NCBI RefSeq assembly: GCF_001591505.1 | Contig: NZ_BCVA01000046.1 | Coordinates: 1 to 48,698 of the forward strand | Reading direction: 5' to 3' | DNA length: 48,698 nt | Source: Neobacillus niacini NBRC 15566 | GTDB lineage: Bacteria > Bacillota > Bacilli > Bacillales > Cytobacillaceae | Shown here: in pieces, positions 6,534 to 13,925 of the stretch | Layout of the letters: every line of letters begins with the position of its first letter | How positions within the stretch are numbered: the first letter of the stretch is position 1 | Made by a program: the position numbers and the translations under genes | The notes under the pieces: model-generated | The model's input: the letters and a program-made list of their open reading frames with translations, nothing else | What the model was told of the DNA's origin: nothing | Database searches by the model: none

Positions 6534-8160
6534 TTTAATGATTCGCAACGGAAAAATTATTGATGGGACAGGATCGCCCTGGTTTTACGGAGATATTGGT
6601 GTGAAAGACGGGCGTATTGAAAGAATCGGAAAACTTAGTTCATGGGAGGCAAAGGAAGTGATTGATGCCAAGGGGCAGGTAGTTTCTCCTGGATTTATTG
6701 ATATGCATACCCATTCCGATCTTGTCATTCTTGATGAACCATTAATTGAGGCCAAGGTTCGACAAGGCATTACCACAGACCTTCTAGGACAGGATGGGAT
6801 TGCGGCTGCACCTCTTCCAGAGGAATTTGTCTCTCCTTGGAGAAAAAATATGGCTGGGCTCAATGGAACACCGCCAATTGATTGGGATTGGAGAACAGTT
6901 GGCGATTATTTGAATAAAATCGAGTCCAACAATCCGAGTTATAACCTGGCTGTTTTGGCCCCGCATGGAAATATTCGAATGGAAGTAATGGGTCTAGATA
7001 ACCGTCCGGCTACCGATGAGGAAATTAAACAAATGCAGGATGTCCTAAGACGCTCACTTGAAGAAGGGGCAGTCGGACTGTCAACGGGGTTAATTTATCC
7101 TCCTTGTTGTTTTGCTGAAATGAAAGAACTGGAGGCTTTATGTAAGGTAATCGCTGAATATGGTGTACCGCTTGTGATTCACCAACGAAGTGAGGGTGAT
7201 GAAATTCTTGAATCTATGCAGGAATTGATTGATATGATGAAACGCTGCGGTGCCCACCTTCATTTTTCCCATTTAAAGAATTGTGGAAAAGATAATTGGT
7301 ATAAAACACCGGATGTCTTGAAGAAGATTGATCAAGCGAGAGTAGAAGGACTAGAGGTAACGTTTGATCAATATCCGTACACTGCCGGAAGTACGATGCT
7401 GAGTGCCATCCTACCCCCATGGGCCCATGATGGAGGAAGTGAAAAAATGCTCGAGCGCCTGACAGATTCGGTATTAAGAGAGAGAATGGTATCCGAAATG
7501 GCCACGGCTTTAAAAGGCTGGGATAGTATTTCCAAATGGGCCGGATGGGACGGTATTATTATTACTTCTGTAGACTCAACAGAGCGTCAGCATGTTGTAG
7601 GAAAGACGATTATACAAATTGCGGAATTGGAAAATAGAACAGACTACGCCAATGTCGCACTTGATCTGATCCTTCATGAAAAAAATGCGGTTGGTATGAT
7701 TGATTTTGTCATGAATGAAGAATCGATTAAAGCGATCCTAGCTCATCCGGCAGGTACGATTGGAAGTGATGGATTGTTGGGCGGAGAGCCGCATCCACGT
7801 GCTTATGGTTCTTTTCCGAGAATACTAGGTAAGTATGTTCGTGAGGAAAAGGTATTGCCGTTAGAGAGTATGATCCGCAGAATGACCTCACAGCCTGCAA
7901 GAATTATTGGTCTTCAAGACAGAGGGATTCTAAGAGAAGGAATGGCTGCTGATATTGTCATTTTTGATCCTGATCAAATCATTGACCAGGCAACCTTTGA
8001 AAGGCCACGTCAGTACAACATCGGTATTGACACCGTTATTGTAAACGGGCAAGTGGTGATTGAAGGGGAACAGGCATACCGAAAGGCCGCAGGAAAAGTC
8101 ATCCGGAGAGAGTACAAAGGGGTTCAATCAGGGGAAAAACAGCAGGTTACAGTAGAGTAA
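6526..8160 (+). CDS. N-acyl-D-amino-acid deacylase family amidohydrolase
   Basis: 544 residues. Members cleave the N-acyl group from D-amino acids using zinc in a TIM-barrel. Seen here: GFIDMHTHSD with the HxH metal pair at about 61-63, STGLIYPPCCF containing the cysteine that is a zinc ligand in D-aminoacylases, VIHQRSEGDE and HFSHLK histidines, and IGSDGLLGGEPHPRAYG with the catalytic aspartate near 412. The N- and C-terminal beta-sandwich pieces (IRNGKIIDGTG and GMAADIVIFDP) are complete. AGGAGG inside the end of the preceding gene sets the start. With DpaL and the M20 enzyme it suggests the operon strips an acyl group from a diaminopropionate derivative before deamination. The exact acyl group is unknown. 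Confidence 0.85.
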   Translation: MFDLMIRNGKIIDGTGSPWFYGDIGVKDGRIERIGKLSSWEAKEVIDAKGQVVSPGFIDMHTHSDLVILDEPLIEAKVRQGITTDLLGQDGIAAAPLPEEFVSPWRKNMAGLNGTPPIDWDWRTVGDYLNKIESNNPSYNLAVLAPHGNIRMEVMGLDNRPATDEEIKQMQDVLRRSLEEGAVGLSTGLIYPPCCFAEMKELEALCKVIAEYGVPLVIHQRSEGDEILESMQELIDMMKRCGAHLHFSHLKNCGKDNWYKTPDVLKKIDQARVEGLEVTFDQYPYTAGSTMLSAILPPWAHDGGSEKMLERLTDSVLRERMVSEMATALKGWDSISKWAGWDGIIITSVDSTERQHVVGKTIIQIAELENRTDYANVALDLILHEKNAVGMIDFVMNEESIKAILAHPAGTIGSDGLLGGEPHPRAYGSFPRILGKYVREEKVLPLESMIRRMTSQPARIIGLQDRGILREGMAADIVIFDPDQIIDQATFERPRQYNIGIDTVIVNGQVVIEGEQAYRKAAGKVIRREYKGVQSGEKQQVTVE

Positions 8161-8201
8161 TCAATCGTTTTTGACGGCAACCATACAAAGGGGGATGATT
8201 T

Positions 8202-9611
8202 ATGGGTATTATTTGGACGATTATTATTGTGTATATGGCGGCTATGATTGGAATTGGGTTATATGCGAAAACCAAAATCAAAGACAGTAATGATTATCAT
8301 CTTGCAGGACGTCGATTAGGTCCGATTATGCTGGCCGGAACCTTAGCTGCCACTGAGATTGGTGGCGGAAGCTCGGTCGGAGTTGCTTCAAAAGCATATG
8401 GTGAGTGGGGGCTTTCGGCCGGCTGGTATGTGGTAGCAGCGGGAATTGGGATCTTACTTTGTTCATTTATCGCACCCCTAATGCGGAGGGCGATGGCCAC
8501 AACGGTTCCAGAAATTATTGGCAGAAGATATGGAACAAGTAGTTATGCTATTTCAAGTTTCTTGTCTTTCGTTGCATCGATTGCTCTGGCTGCGGTGCAA
8601 ATTACTGCAACCGCCACTATCGTCCATGTGTTAACAGGATTTGATTTAACCTGGGCCATTCTTATATCCGGCGTTGTGGTAGTTTTTTATACGTATCTTG
8701 GTGGAATGTGGAGTGTTACTCTAACGGACTTTGTTCAATTCTTTATCATCGTTTTTGGTTTTGCTATTGCTGTTCCCTTTGCGTTACATAACGCAGGAGG
8801 CTTTGATTCTGTCATTTCGAACCTGCCGCCGGAGCAGCTAGGGTTTACGAAAATTGGCTGGAAAACGATCATAGGGCTCATTATCTTGTATTTTATGACC
8901 TTTTCTACGGGGCAGGAGGCCGTTCAGCGGTATTACTCGGCTCGAAATGAGAAAACAGCTGTTGTCGGTTCACTATTGTGTGGAATCCTCATGTCCGTTT
9001 ACGCCTTTATTCCAGCTTTCCTTGGTTTAATTGCGCTAGCTGTATTCCCAAATATCGACGCGAATAATGCCCTAGCTACTGTTTCTGTTGAATTATTACC
9101 ACCGCTTATCGCTGGCTTACTTCTATCAGGCGTTATTTCAGCCACTTTATCGAGTGCTTCAGGAAACCTGCTAGCGGTAGCGAGTGTTTATGTGAAGGAC
9201 ATTCATGGCACGGTTTTAAAAAGAGAAGTTAAGCCGGAAAATGAATTGAAGTTAAGTAAAAGATTGGTTGTTTTATCAGGTATCGTGGCAATTGTAATCT
9301 CCTTATTCAGTCAGGCTATCATTCCTTTACTTGTCTTTGCCTTTACGATTCGCTCAACCGGTCCATTTGCTGCTTATATTCTTGGGCTGCTATGGGATAA
9401 AGTTACACCAAGAGCCGGTCTCTATTCCATTGTCATCGGAACCGTAACGGGGGTTGGCTGGCAGTTAGCAAAAGAACCATATGGCATTATGGCTGTTATT
9501 GCCGGCTGTGTAGCAAGTTTAATCACCTTTTTACTTGTTAACTGGATCGAACTTAAAAGAGGAGTTCCCAAGGCACCAACTGCATTCAATTCTAACGACT
9601 TATCTGCGTAA
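8202..9611 (+). CDS. sodium/solute symporter (SSS family)
   Basis: 469 residues, very hydrophobic, with about 13 predicted membrane segments by eye. The family core is visible: the first helix after MGIIWTIIIVYMAAMIGIGL, the ATEIGGGSSVGVASKAY loop of TM2, the YTYLGGMWSVTLTDFVQ segment, and SGVISATLSSASGNLLAVASVYVKDI of the eighth or ninth segment. It is the last gene of the sigma-54 operon and probably imports the operon's substrate with Na+. RBS GGGGGATG precedes the ATG closely. Which amino-acid derivative it carries cannot be read from sequence. Confidence 0.85.
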   Translation: MGIIWTIIIVYMAAMIGIGLYAKTKIKDSNDYHLAGRRLGPIMLAGTLAATEIGGGSSVGVASKAYGEWGLSAGWYVVAAGIGILLCSFIAPLMRRAMATTVPEIIGRRYGTSSYAISSFLSFVASIALAAVQITATATIVHVLTGFDLTWAILISGVVVVFYTYLGGMWSVTLTDFVQFFIIVFGFAIAVPFALHNAGGFDSVISNLPPEQLGFTKIGWKTIIGLIILYFMTFSTGQEAVQRYYSARNEKTAVVGSLLCGILMSVYAFIPAFLGLIALAVFPNIDANNALATVSVELLPPLIAGLLLSGVISATLSSASGNLLAVASVYVKDIHGTVLKREVKPENELKLSKRLVVLSGIVAIVISLFSQAIIPLLVFAFTIRSTGPFAAYILGLLWDKVTPRAGLYSIVIGTVTGVGWQLAKEPYGIMAVIAGCVASLITFLLVNWIELKRGVPKAPTAFNSNDLSA

Positions 9612-9710
9612 GGTGCTATTATCATCACCCTAAATGAAGAATCTGCAGAAGAGGAGTGTTTAGGGTCTAATAGGTACCGTGCCTATCGTAAACATTTAAA
9701 AATGTAACTT

Positions 9711-9757
9711 AAAATGAGTGTCAAATTTTATATAATTTGACACTCATTTTTTTATTG
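9711..9757 (+). terminator. strong terminator of the sigma-54 operon
   Basis: A 17-bp perfect stem (9711-9727 with 9734-9750; core GAGTGTCAAATT) with a 6-base loop and a long T-run. Flanking A and T runs would let it also work on the minus strand. Confidence 0.9.
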
Positions 9758-9834
9758 ATGTAAAGCGATTTATACGTAGAACTAATTGTTATAATAGATT
9801 GGAATGCTTGTGTTGTATTTCTGGAGGTCGTTAA

Positions 9835-10635
9835 ATGGATTTATATAAAATGACAGAAAACATAAATATATTAAGCGACTTCCTTGGGAAAAGAGATATT
9901 GATACTTTGACAAGTAAGGCTTTAGAAGAAAAATATCAAATTCCACAAACGGATTTACTGATTTTATTTGGTGGTAGTATAGCATATGGCTGCGACGTAG
10001 TTGGTAAAGCCATTTCAAACCATATTGCCAAAAACTTTATGATCGTTGGTGGAGAAGGCCATACTACTGAGACTTTACGTCGAGAAATACATAGTGCTTA
10101 TCCCGAATTAGTAACTGCAGGGAAGACAGAATCCGAAATTATGAGTGATTATATAAAACGGAAATATAATATTGACAATATTTTGTTAGAGCGTAATTCC
10201 ACTAATTGTGGAAATAACATTACTTACGCGTTAGAGGTTATGAAGGAAAATAATCTTTATCCTAACAATATTATCATTGTCCAAGACTCCACGATGCAGT
10301 GCAGAATGGATGCTGGTTTTCGTAAATTTCTTCATGATTCAAAGGTTAAAGTAATAAATTTTGCTTCGTATAAGGTTAGAGTTGAAGTGAAAAATGAAAA
10401 AATAGTTTTTGAATCTTCAGGTATTTGGGGGATGTGGGACTTAAAAAGTTATCTTTCTTTATTGATGGGAGAAATACCAAGATTATTAGATGATGCGAAT
10501 GGATACGGTCCTAACGGAAAAAATTATATTGCACACGTTAATATTCCTGTGAAGGTATTGAATGCATTTGAAGAGTTAAAAGTGGAATATCAAGATTTGG
10601 TGAGAGTTGCAAATCCACTGTACGCTTCAAAGTAG
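9835..10635 (+). CDS. YdcF/SanA-type (DUF218) family protein
   Basis: 266 residues; GGAGG precedes the ATG. A Rossmann-like fold shared by YdcF, SanA and ElyC, whose roles involve S-adenosylmethionine binding or envelope/vancomycin phenotypes and are mostly undefined. Family segments are clear: DLLILFGGSIAYGCD near 40, MIVGGEGHTTETL near 69, SEIMSDYIKRKYNIDNILLERNST near 100 with conserved glutamate and N-S-T, NIIIVQDSTMQCRMDAGFRKF near 143. No signal peptide or membrane helix, so cytosolic. A TATAAT box at 9790-9795 is a likely -10. It stands alone between the operon terminator and a tandem array. Confidence 0.75.
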   Translation: MDLYKMTENINILSDFLGKRDIDTLTSKALEEKYQIPQTDLLILFGGSIAYGCDVVGKAISNHIAKNFMIVGGEGHTTETLRREIHSAYPELVTAGKTESEIMSDYIKRKYNIDNILLERNSTNCGNNITYALEVMKENNLYPNNIIIVQDSTMQCRMDAGFRKFLHDSKVKVINFASYKVRVEVKNEKIVFESSGIWGMWDLKSYLSLLMGEIPRLLDDANGYGPNGKNYIAHVNIPVKVLNAFEELKVEYQDLVRVANPLYASK

Positions 10636-10659
10636 TAAGGAAGATTGTGAAGGACTGTA

Positions 10660-10999
10660 CAGGGTCTTGAGGACAAGACGCATGGGTATTAAGCAAGGAA
10701 TTGTCCTCAATGCAGGGTCTTGAGGACAAAACGCATGGGTATTAGGCAAGGATTTGTCCTCAATGCAGGGTCTTGAGGACAAAACGCATGGGTATTAAGC
10801 AAGGAATTGTCCTCAATGCAGGGTCTTGAGGACAAAACGCGTGGGTACCAAGCAAGAATTTGTCCTCAATGCAGGGTCTTGAGGACAAAACGGATGAGCA
10901 CCAAGCAAGGATTTGTCCTCAATCCAGGGCCTTGAGGACGAACCGCCAGAGTACCAAGCAAGATTTGTCCTTAATACAGAGTCTTGAGGACAAGTCCTA
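10660..10999. repeat. tandem palindromic array 1 (six 53-bp units plus a partial unit)
   Basis: Unit starts at 10660, 10713, 10766, 10819, 10872 and 10925 are spaced exactly 53 bp; a partial unit starts at 10977 (52 bp on). Each unit can fold because TTGAGGACAAA pairs with TTTGTCCTCAA about 20 bases later; a GCAGGGTC-like linker joins units. A period of 53 is not a multiple of 3, so it is not a coding repeat. It fills the gap between two convergent genes (ydcF-type and manA). Units 1-3 are near identical, later ones drift. Confidence 0.9.
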
Positions 11000-11028
11000 C
11001 TTTTGGTTCAGACCCTTAAGAATAGATT

Positions 11029-11056
11029 AGTCCCAGGGCTGATTAACCTCGGGACT
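11029..11056 (-). terminator. possible terminator of manA
   Basis: AGTCCC plus AGG (11029-11037) pairs with CCT plus GGGACT (11047-11056). On the minus strand it lies just past the manA stop, but the following T content is low (CTAATCTATTCTT), so it is a weak intrinsic terminator. Confidence 0.45.
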
Positions 11057-11068
11057 AAGGATGAACTT

Positions 11069-12013
11069 TTATGTATGAGAAACAATCAATTCTACGTTTC
11101 CATCCAATTCAAACTCGCCAAATCCAACTGGAAGGATGAAATGAGTTCCCTTTTTCAACGGATAACGCTCCCCTGCATGAATAAGGGTACCTTCACCATC
11201 CACCACACTTACGAGTAAATAATGCCGACCTTGAGAGAATGATGTTTTACCATGAATATCCCATTTATAAACAGAGAAAAACTCAGATTCTATAAATGTC
11301 GTAACGGTAGCATTTTCCCGTTTCTCTACTTTCGGTGTAACACCGGTTTCTTGGTGTGGTACCGTGGAAACATCAATGGCTTTTTCTAAATGAAGTTCAC
11401 GTAAATTTCCTTCATTATCTCTACGGTCATAATCATATACCCTGTATGTAGTATCAGAGCTTTGCTGTGTTTCTAAAACGAGCGTTCCTTCGCATAACGC
11501 ATGAATGGTCCCGCTTGGAACATAGAAAAAGTCCCCTGGCTTGATTTTTACTCTGCGCAGCAGGTCGCTCCATTTACCTTCATGTATCTGCTGAATTAAT
11601 TCCTCTTTTGATTTCGCGTTGTGGCCAAAAATCATGTCGGCCCCTTCTTTACAATCGAGGATGTACCAGCATTCTGTTTTCCCTAAGTCACCGTTTTCAT
11701 GAATCTTGGCATACTCATCTGCAGGATGAACCTGAACAGATAAATCCGCATTGGCATCAAGGATTTTGGTTAATACCGGGAAAACCTCTTCTCTAGGATT
11801 GCCAAATAACTGAGGCTGCTTTTTCCAAAGTTCATCTAACGTTATTCCGGTATATGGGCCATTTTCAATGACGGATGGTCCATTGGGATGAGCTGAAATC
11901 GCCCAGCATTCTCCTGTAAGTTCGGTTGGAATCTCATATCCAAACTGATTAAGAAGAGCGGTACCGCCCCAAATCCGTTCTTTAAAAACTGGCTTTAAAA
12001 ATAATGGCTGCAA
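11069..12013 (-). CDS. manA: mannose-6-phosphate isomerase, class I
   Basis: About 314 residues. A zinc enzyme that interconverts mannose-6-phosphate and fructose-6-phosphate. Zinc ligands are visible in the cupin: SVQVHPADEYA (histidine), GKTECWYIL (glutamate) and PSGTIHALCEG (histidine). Family start FLKPVFKERIWGG is intact. I chose the TTG at 12013 because GGAGGTC lies 7-8 bases upstream and because the B. subtilis protein begins at the equivalent point; an in-frame GTG at 12028 is part of that ribosome site. It follows the DeoR-type regulator on the same strand (88-bp gap) and faces the alpha-mannosidase island, so it probably channels released mannose into glycolysis after phosphorylation by the ROK kinase at 17381. 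Confidence 0.93.
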   Translation of the reverse strand: MQPLFLKPVFKERIWGGTALLNQFGYEIPTELTGECWAISAHPNGPSVIENGPYTGITLDELWKKQPQLFGNPREEVFPVLTKILDANADLSVQVHPADEYAKIHENGDLGKTECWYILDCKEGADMIFGHNAKSKEELIQQIHEGKWSDLLRRVKIKPGDFFYVPSGTIHALCEGTLVLETQQSSDTTYRVYDYDRRDNEGNLRELHLEKAIDVSTVPHQETGVTPKVEKRENATVTTFIESEFFSVYKWDIHGKTSFSQGRHYLLVSVVDGEGTLIHAGERYPLKKGTHFILPVGFGEFELDGNVELIVSHT

Positions 12014-12101
12014 AATTTTGACCTCCACTAAATTAATTGTTTTCTTCGAATATCCCTTGAGAAGAATCTAGTAACAAAACACTTGTCACTTGGCCATTAA
12101 G

Positions 12102-12860
12102 TTATTCAGCAGCAATAACTAATTGAACATGATTTTCCTCTATAAGATTCTGGTATTCCTGACTTGGCATACGATCCGTTATTAAGTAATCAATTTTGTT
12201 TAACTCGCAATAGGTTGTTAAGCCATATTGACCAAATTTCGTATGATCCACCAATAAAAAGATCGTTTTACTTCTTTCAACCATTTTACTTTTTAATTCT
12301 GTTTCAAGAAAAGAAGCATTTGTCACACCGGTAGTGGGTGTTAGACCCGTTGAGGCCATAAAGGCCTTATTAATATTGTAAGTGTTTAACATTTCCACAT
12401 TATAATTTATGCCAAAAGATTTAGTTTTTCTTTCAAGAACGCCGCCAATCGTTATAATCGTTACATTTTCAAAAGGTAAGGATCCAACAATGATATCAAT
12501 ATTATTGGTAATGATGGTGATACTTTTTTCTTTTATATGATGAAGCATCTCTATCGTTGTCGTACCTGAATCGATAAAAATGATGTCTCCATCTTCGACA
12601 AAATCGGCTGCGGTTCTGCCTATGATTCTTTTTTCATGATGATTCTGTACTTCTCGTTCCTGAAAGTGTTCAAGTTTCTTTTGATTGACAGCGATCCCGC
12701 CATACACCTTTTTGAAAGCACCAGTATCTAGTAACTCTTGAAGGTCACGCCGTATCGTATTTTTTGAAACGTTAAATTCTTTGACAAGCTCATCGAGAGA
12801 GGCAGATTGCTGTTTTACTACATATTCTTCTAATTGTTTTAGTCTTTTTTCCTTTATCAT
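12102..12860 (-). CDS. DeoR-family repressor, IolR-like
   Basis: 252 residues. N-terminal winged helix, with SLDELVKEFNVSKNTIRRDL as the recognition region near 22-41, then KVYGGIA and the sugar-phosphate-sensing domain with IFIDSGTTTIEML near 92-104, TNNIDI and GGVLERKT. The pattern closely resembles B. subtilis IolR, which is released by the phosphorylated intermediate 2-deoxy-5-keto-gluconate-6-phosphate. I chose the ATG at 12860 because GAGGGG lies just before it; an in-frame ATG at 12878 lacks one. It is divergent from iolJ and shares a 178-bp regulatory region with it, and it is followed by manA. It most likely represses iolJ and the downstream island; that it senses an inositol intermediate is inference. 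Confidence 0.85.
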   Translation of the reverse strand: MIKEKRLKQLEEYVVKQQSASLDELVKEFNVSKNTIRRDLQELLDTGAFKKVYGGIAVNQKKLEHFQEREVQNHHEKRIIGRTAADFVEDGDIIFIDSGTTTIEMLHHIKEKSITIITNNIDIIVGSLPFENVTIITIGGVLERKTKSFGINYNVEMLNTYNINKAFMASTGLTPTTGVTNASFLETELKSKMVERSKTIFLLVDHTKFGQYGLTTYCELNKIDYLITDRMPSQEYQNLIEENHVQLVIAAE

Positions 12861-12891
12861 ATCAATCCCCTCAATCATAAAAACCTAATTA

Positions 12892-12998
12892 TTCTAATCT
12901 TAATAGTATCATAACTTCACCAATAGTTTACCAAAATTTAATCATAAAATATTGACCAATGGATTTTGAGTGATTAGAATGTAATCATAAATTACCAA
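12892..12998. promoter_or_regulatory. divergent promoter/operator region between the DeoR regulator and iolJ
   Basis: A sigma-A promoter for iolJ is TTGACC (12952-12957), 17 bases, TAGAAT (12975-12980). A perfect 9-bp inverted pair ATTCTAATC (12892-12900) and GATTAGAAT (12972-12980) brackets the region, the second overlapping the -10. ACCAA occurs at 12919, 12930, 12955 and 12994, the third overlapping the -35; it recalls the core of the B. subtilis IolR motif. TAATCATAAA also recurs. Which repeat is the true operator is undecided. Confidence 0.6.
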
Positions 12999-13038
12999 AA
13001 AATAACTAAAATAATAAGTTGAGAAGGGTTCGATACCA

Positions 13039-13908
13039 ATGGCTGTAATCGTAAAAAATTTAGTACCAATGGGTGAAATACTTTCAAAGGCAAAGGAAGG
13101 AAAATATGCTGTTGGTCACTTTAACGTAAATAGTTATCAATGGGCTGAGGCAATTTTGGCAGGTGCCGAAGAGGAACAATCACCTGTTATTGTTGCAACT
13201 TCAGATAGATTGATTGATTATTTAGGCGGTTTTAAGACAATTGCCGTAATGATTAATAGAATAATAGAACATAAGGGCATTACCGTACCCGTTGCGCTGC
13301 ATTTAGATCATGGTCAAAGTGTCGAGCACTGCAAAGCGGCAATCGATGCAGGTTACACTTCTGTTATGTTTGATGGTTCCCATCTACCTATTGATGAAAA
13401 TATACGGTTGACGAAGGAAGTAAAAAATTATGCCCTTCCATTTGGTGTTTCTGTAGAAGCGGAGATTGGAAGTGTTGGCGGCAATGAGGATGGTATGATC
13501 GGCGGCATTATCTATGCCAATCCGGAGGAATGTTTACGAATCGTGAGGGAAGCGGGTATTGACGCCCTTGCAGCCGCATTAGGATCTGTTCATGGCCCCT
13601 ATCAAGGTGAGCCTAAACTTGGTTTTAATGAAATGAAACAAATCTCTGATCTGACAGATATTCCACTCGTTTTACATGGCGGTTCCGGGATTCCTCACTA
13701 TCAACTAAAAAGAGCCATCGAGCTTGGGCATGCCAAGATTAATGTGAATACGGAGTGTTTACAAGCCTGGACAAATGCTATTCGCCAAGTGCTTGAAAAT
13801 GACCGTGATTTATACGATGCAAGAGCCATTCTGACTCCAGGAATGGAAGCGGTTAAAGAAACAGTAAAGGCTAAAATAAGGGAATTTGGCTCTAGTTGTA
13901 AAGCCTAG
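13039..13908 (+). CDS. iolJ: class II aldolase, IolJ type (6-phospho-5-dehydro-2-deoxy-D-gluconate aldolase)
   Basis: 289 residues. IolJ splits the phosphorylated inositol intermediate into dihydroxyacetone phosphate and malonic semialdehyde. Class II zinc-aldolase motifs are intact: VALHLDHGQS near 89 with catalytic aspartate and zinc histidine, SVMFDGSHLP, VEAEIGSVGG near 141, ALGSVHGPYQGEPKLGF with zinc histidine near 187, and LVLHGGSGIP. Length and wording (SDRLIDYLGGFKTIA, INVNTECLQAWT) match B. subtilis IolJ rather than the fructose-bisphosphate or tagatose enzymes, though family overlap exists. The rest of the iol genes (C, A, D, B) lie 20 kb downstream on the same strand. It is directly followed by an alpha-mannosidase (17-bp gap), tying inositol to mannoside degradation. 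Confidence 0.88.
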   Translation: MAVIVKNLVPMGEILSKAKEGKYAVGHFNVNSYQWAEAILAGAEEEQSPVIVATSDRLIDYLGGFKTIAVMINRIIEHKGITVPVALHLDHGQSVEHCKAAIDAGYTSVMFDGSHLPIDENIRLTKEVKNYALPFGVSVEAEIGSVGGNEDGMIGGIIYANPEECLRIVREAGIDALAAALGSVHGPYQGEPKLGFNEMKQISDLTDIPLVLHGGSGIPHYQLKRAIELGHAKINVNTECLQAWTNAIRQVLENDRDLYDARAILTPGMEAVKETVKAKIREFGSSCKA

Positions 13909-13925
13909 AAAATGGGGGGAGAGTT

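Noticed and set aside
9627..9666. ACCCTAAA/TTTAGGGT inverted repeat as terminator of the symporter gene
   Set aside because: Loop too long and no T-run; the stem at 9711-9757 is the convincing terminator.
10660..10999. CRISPR array
   Set aside because: Regular period, but the whole unit is repeated without unique spacers, units are palindromic across most of their length, and no cas gene is present.
10629..11003. Flanking inverted repeat around array 1 like that of array 2
   Set aside because: Only a 7-bp match (AAAGTAG and CTACTTT) was found; it could be chance.
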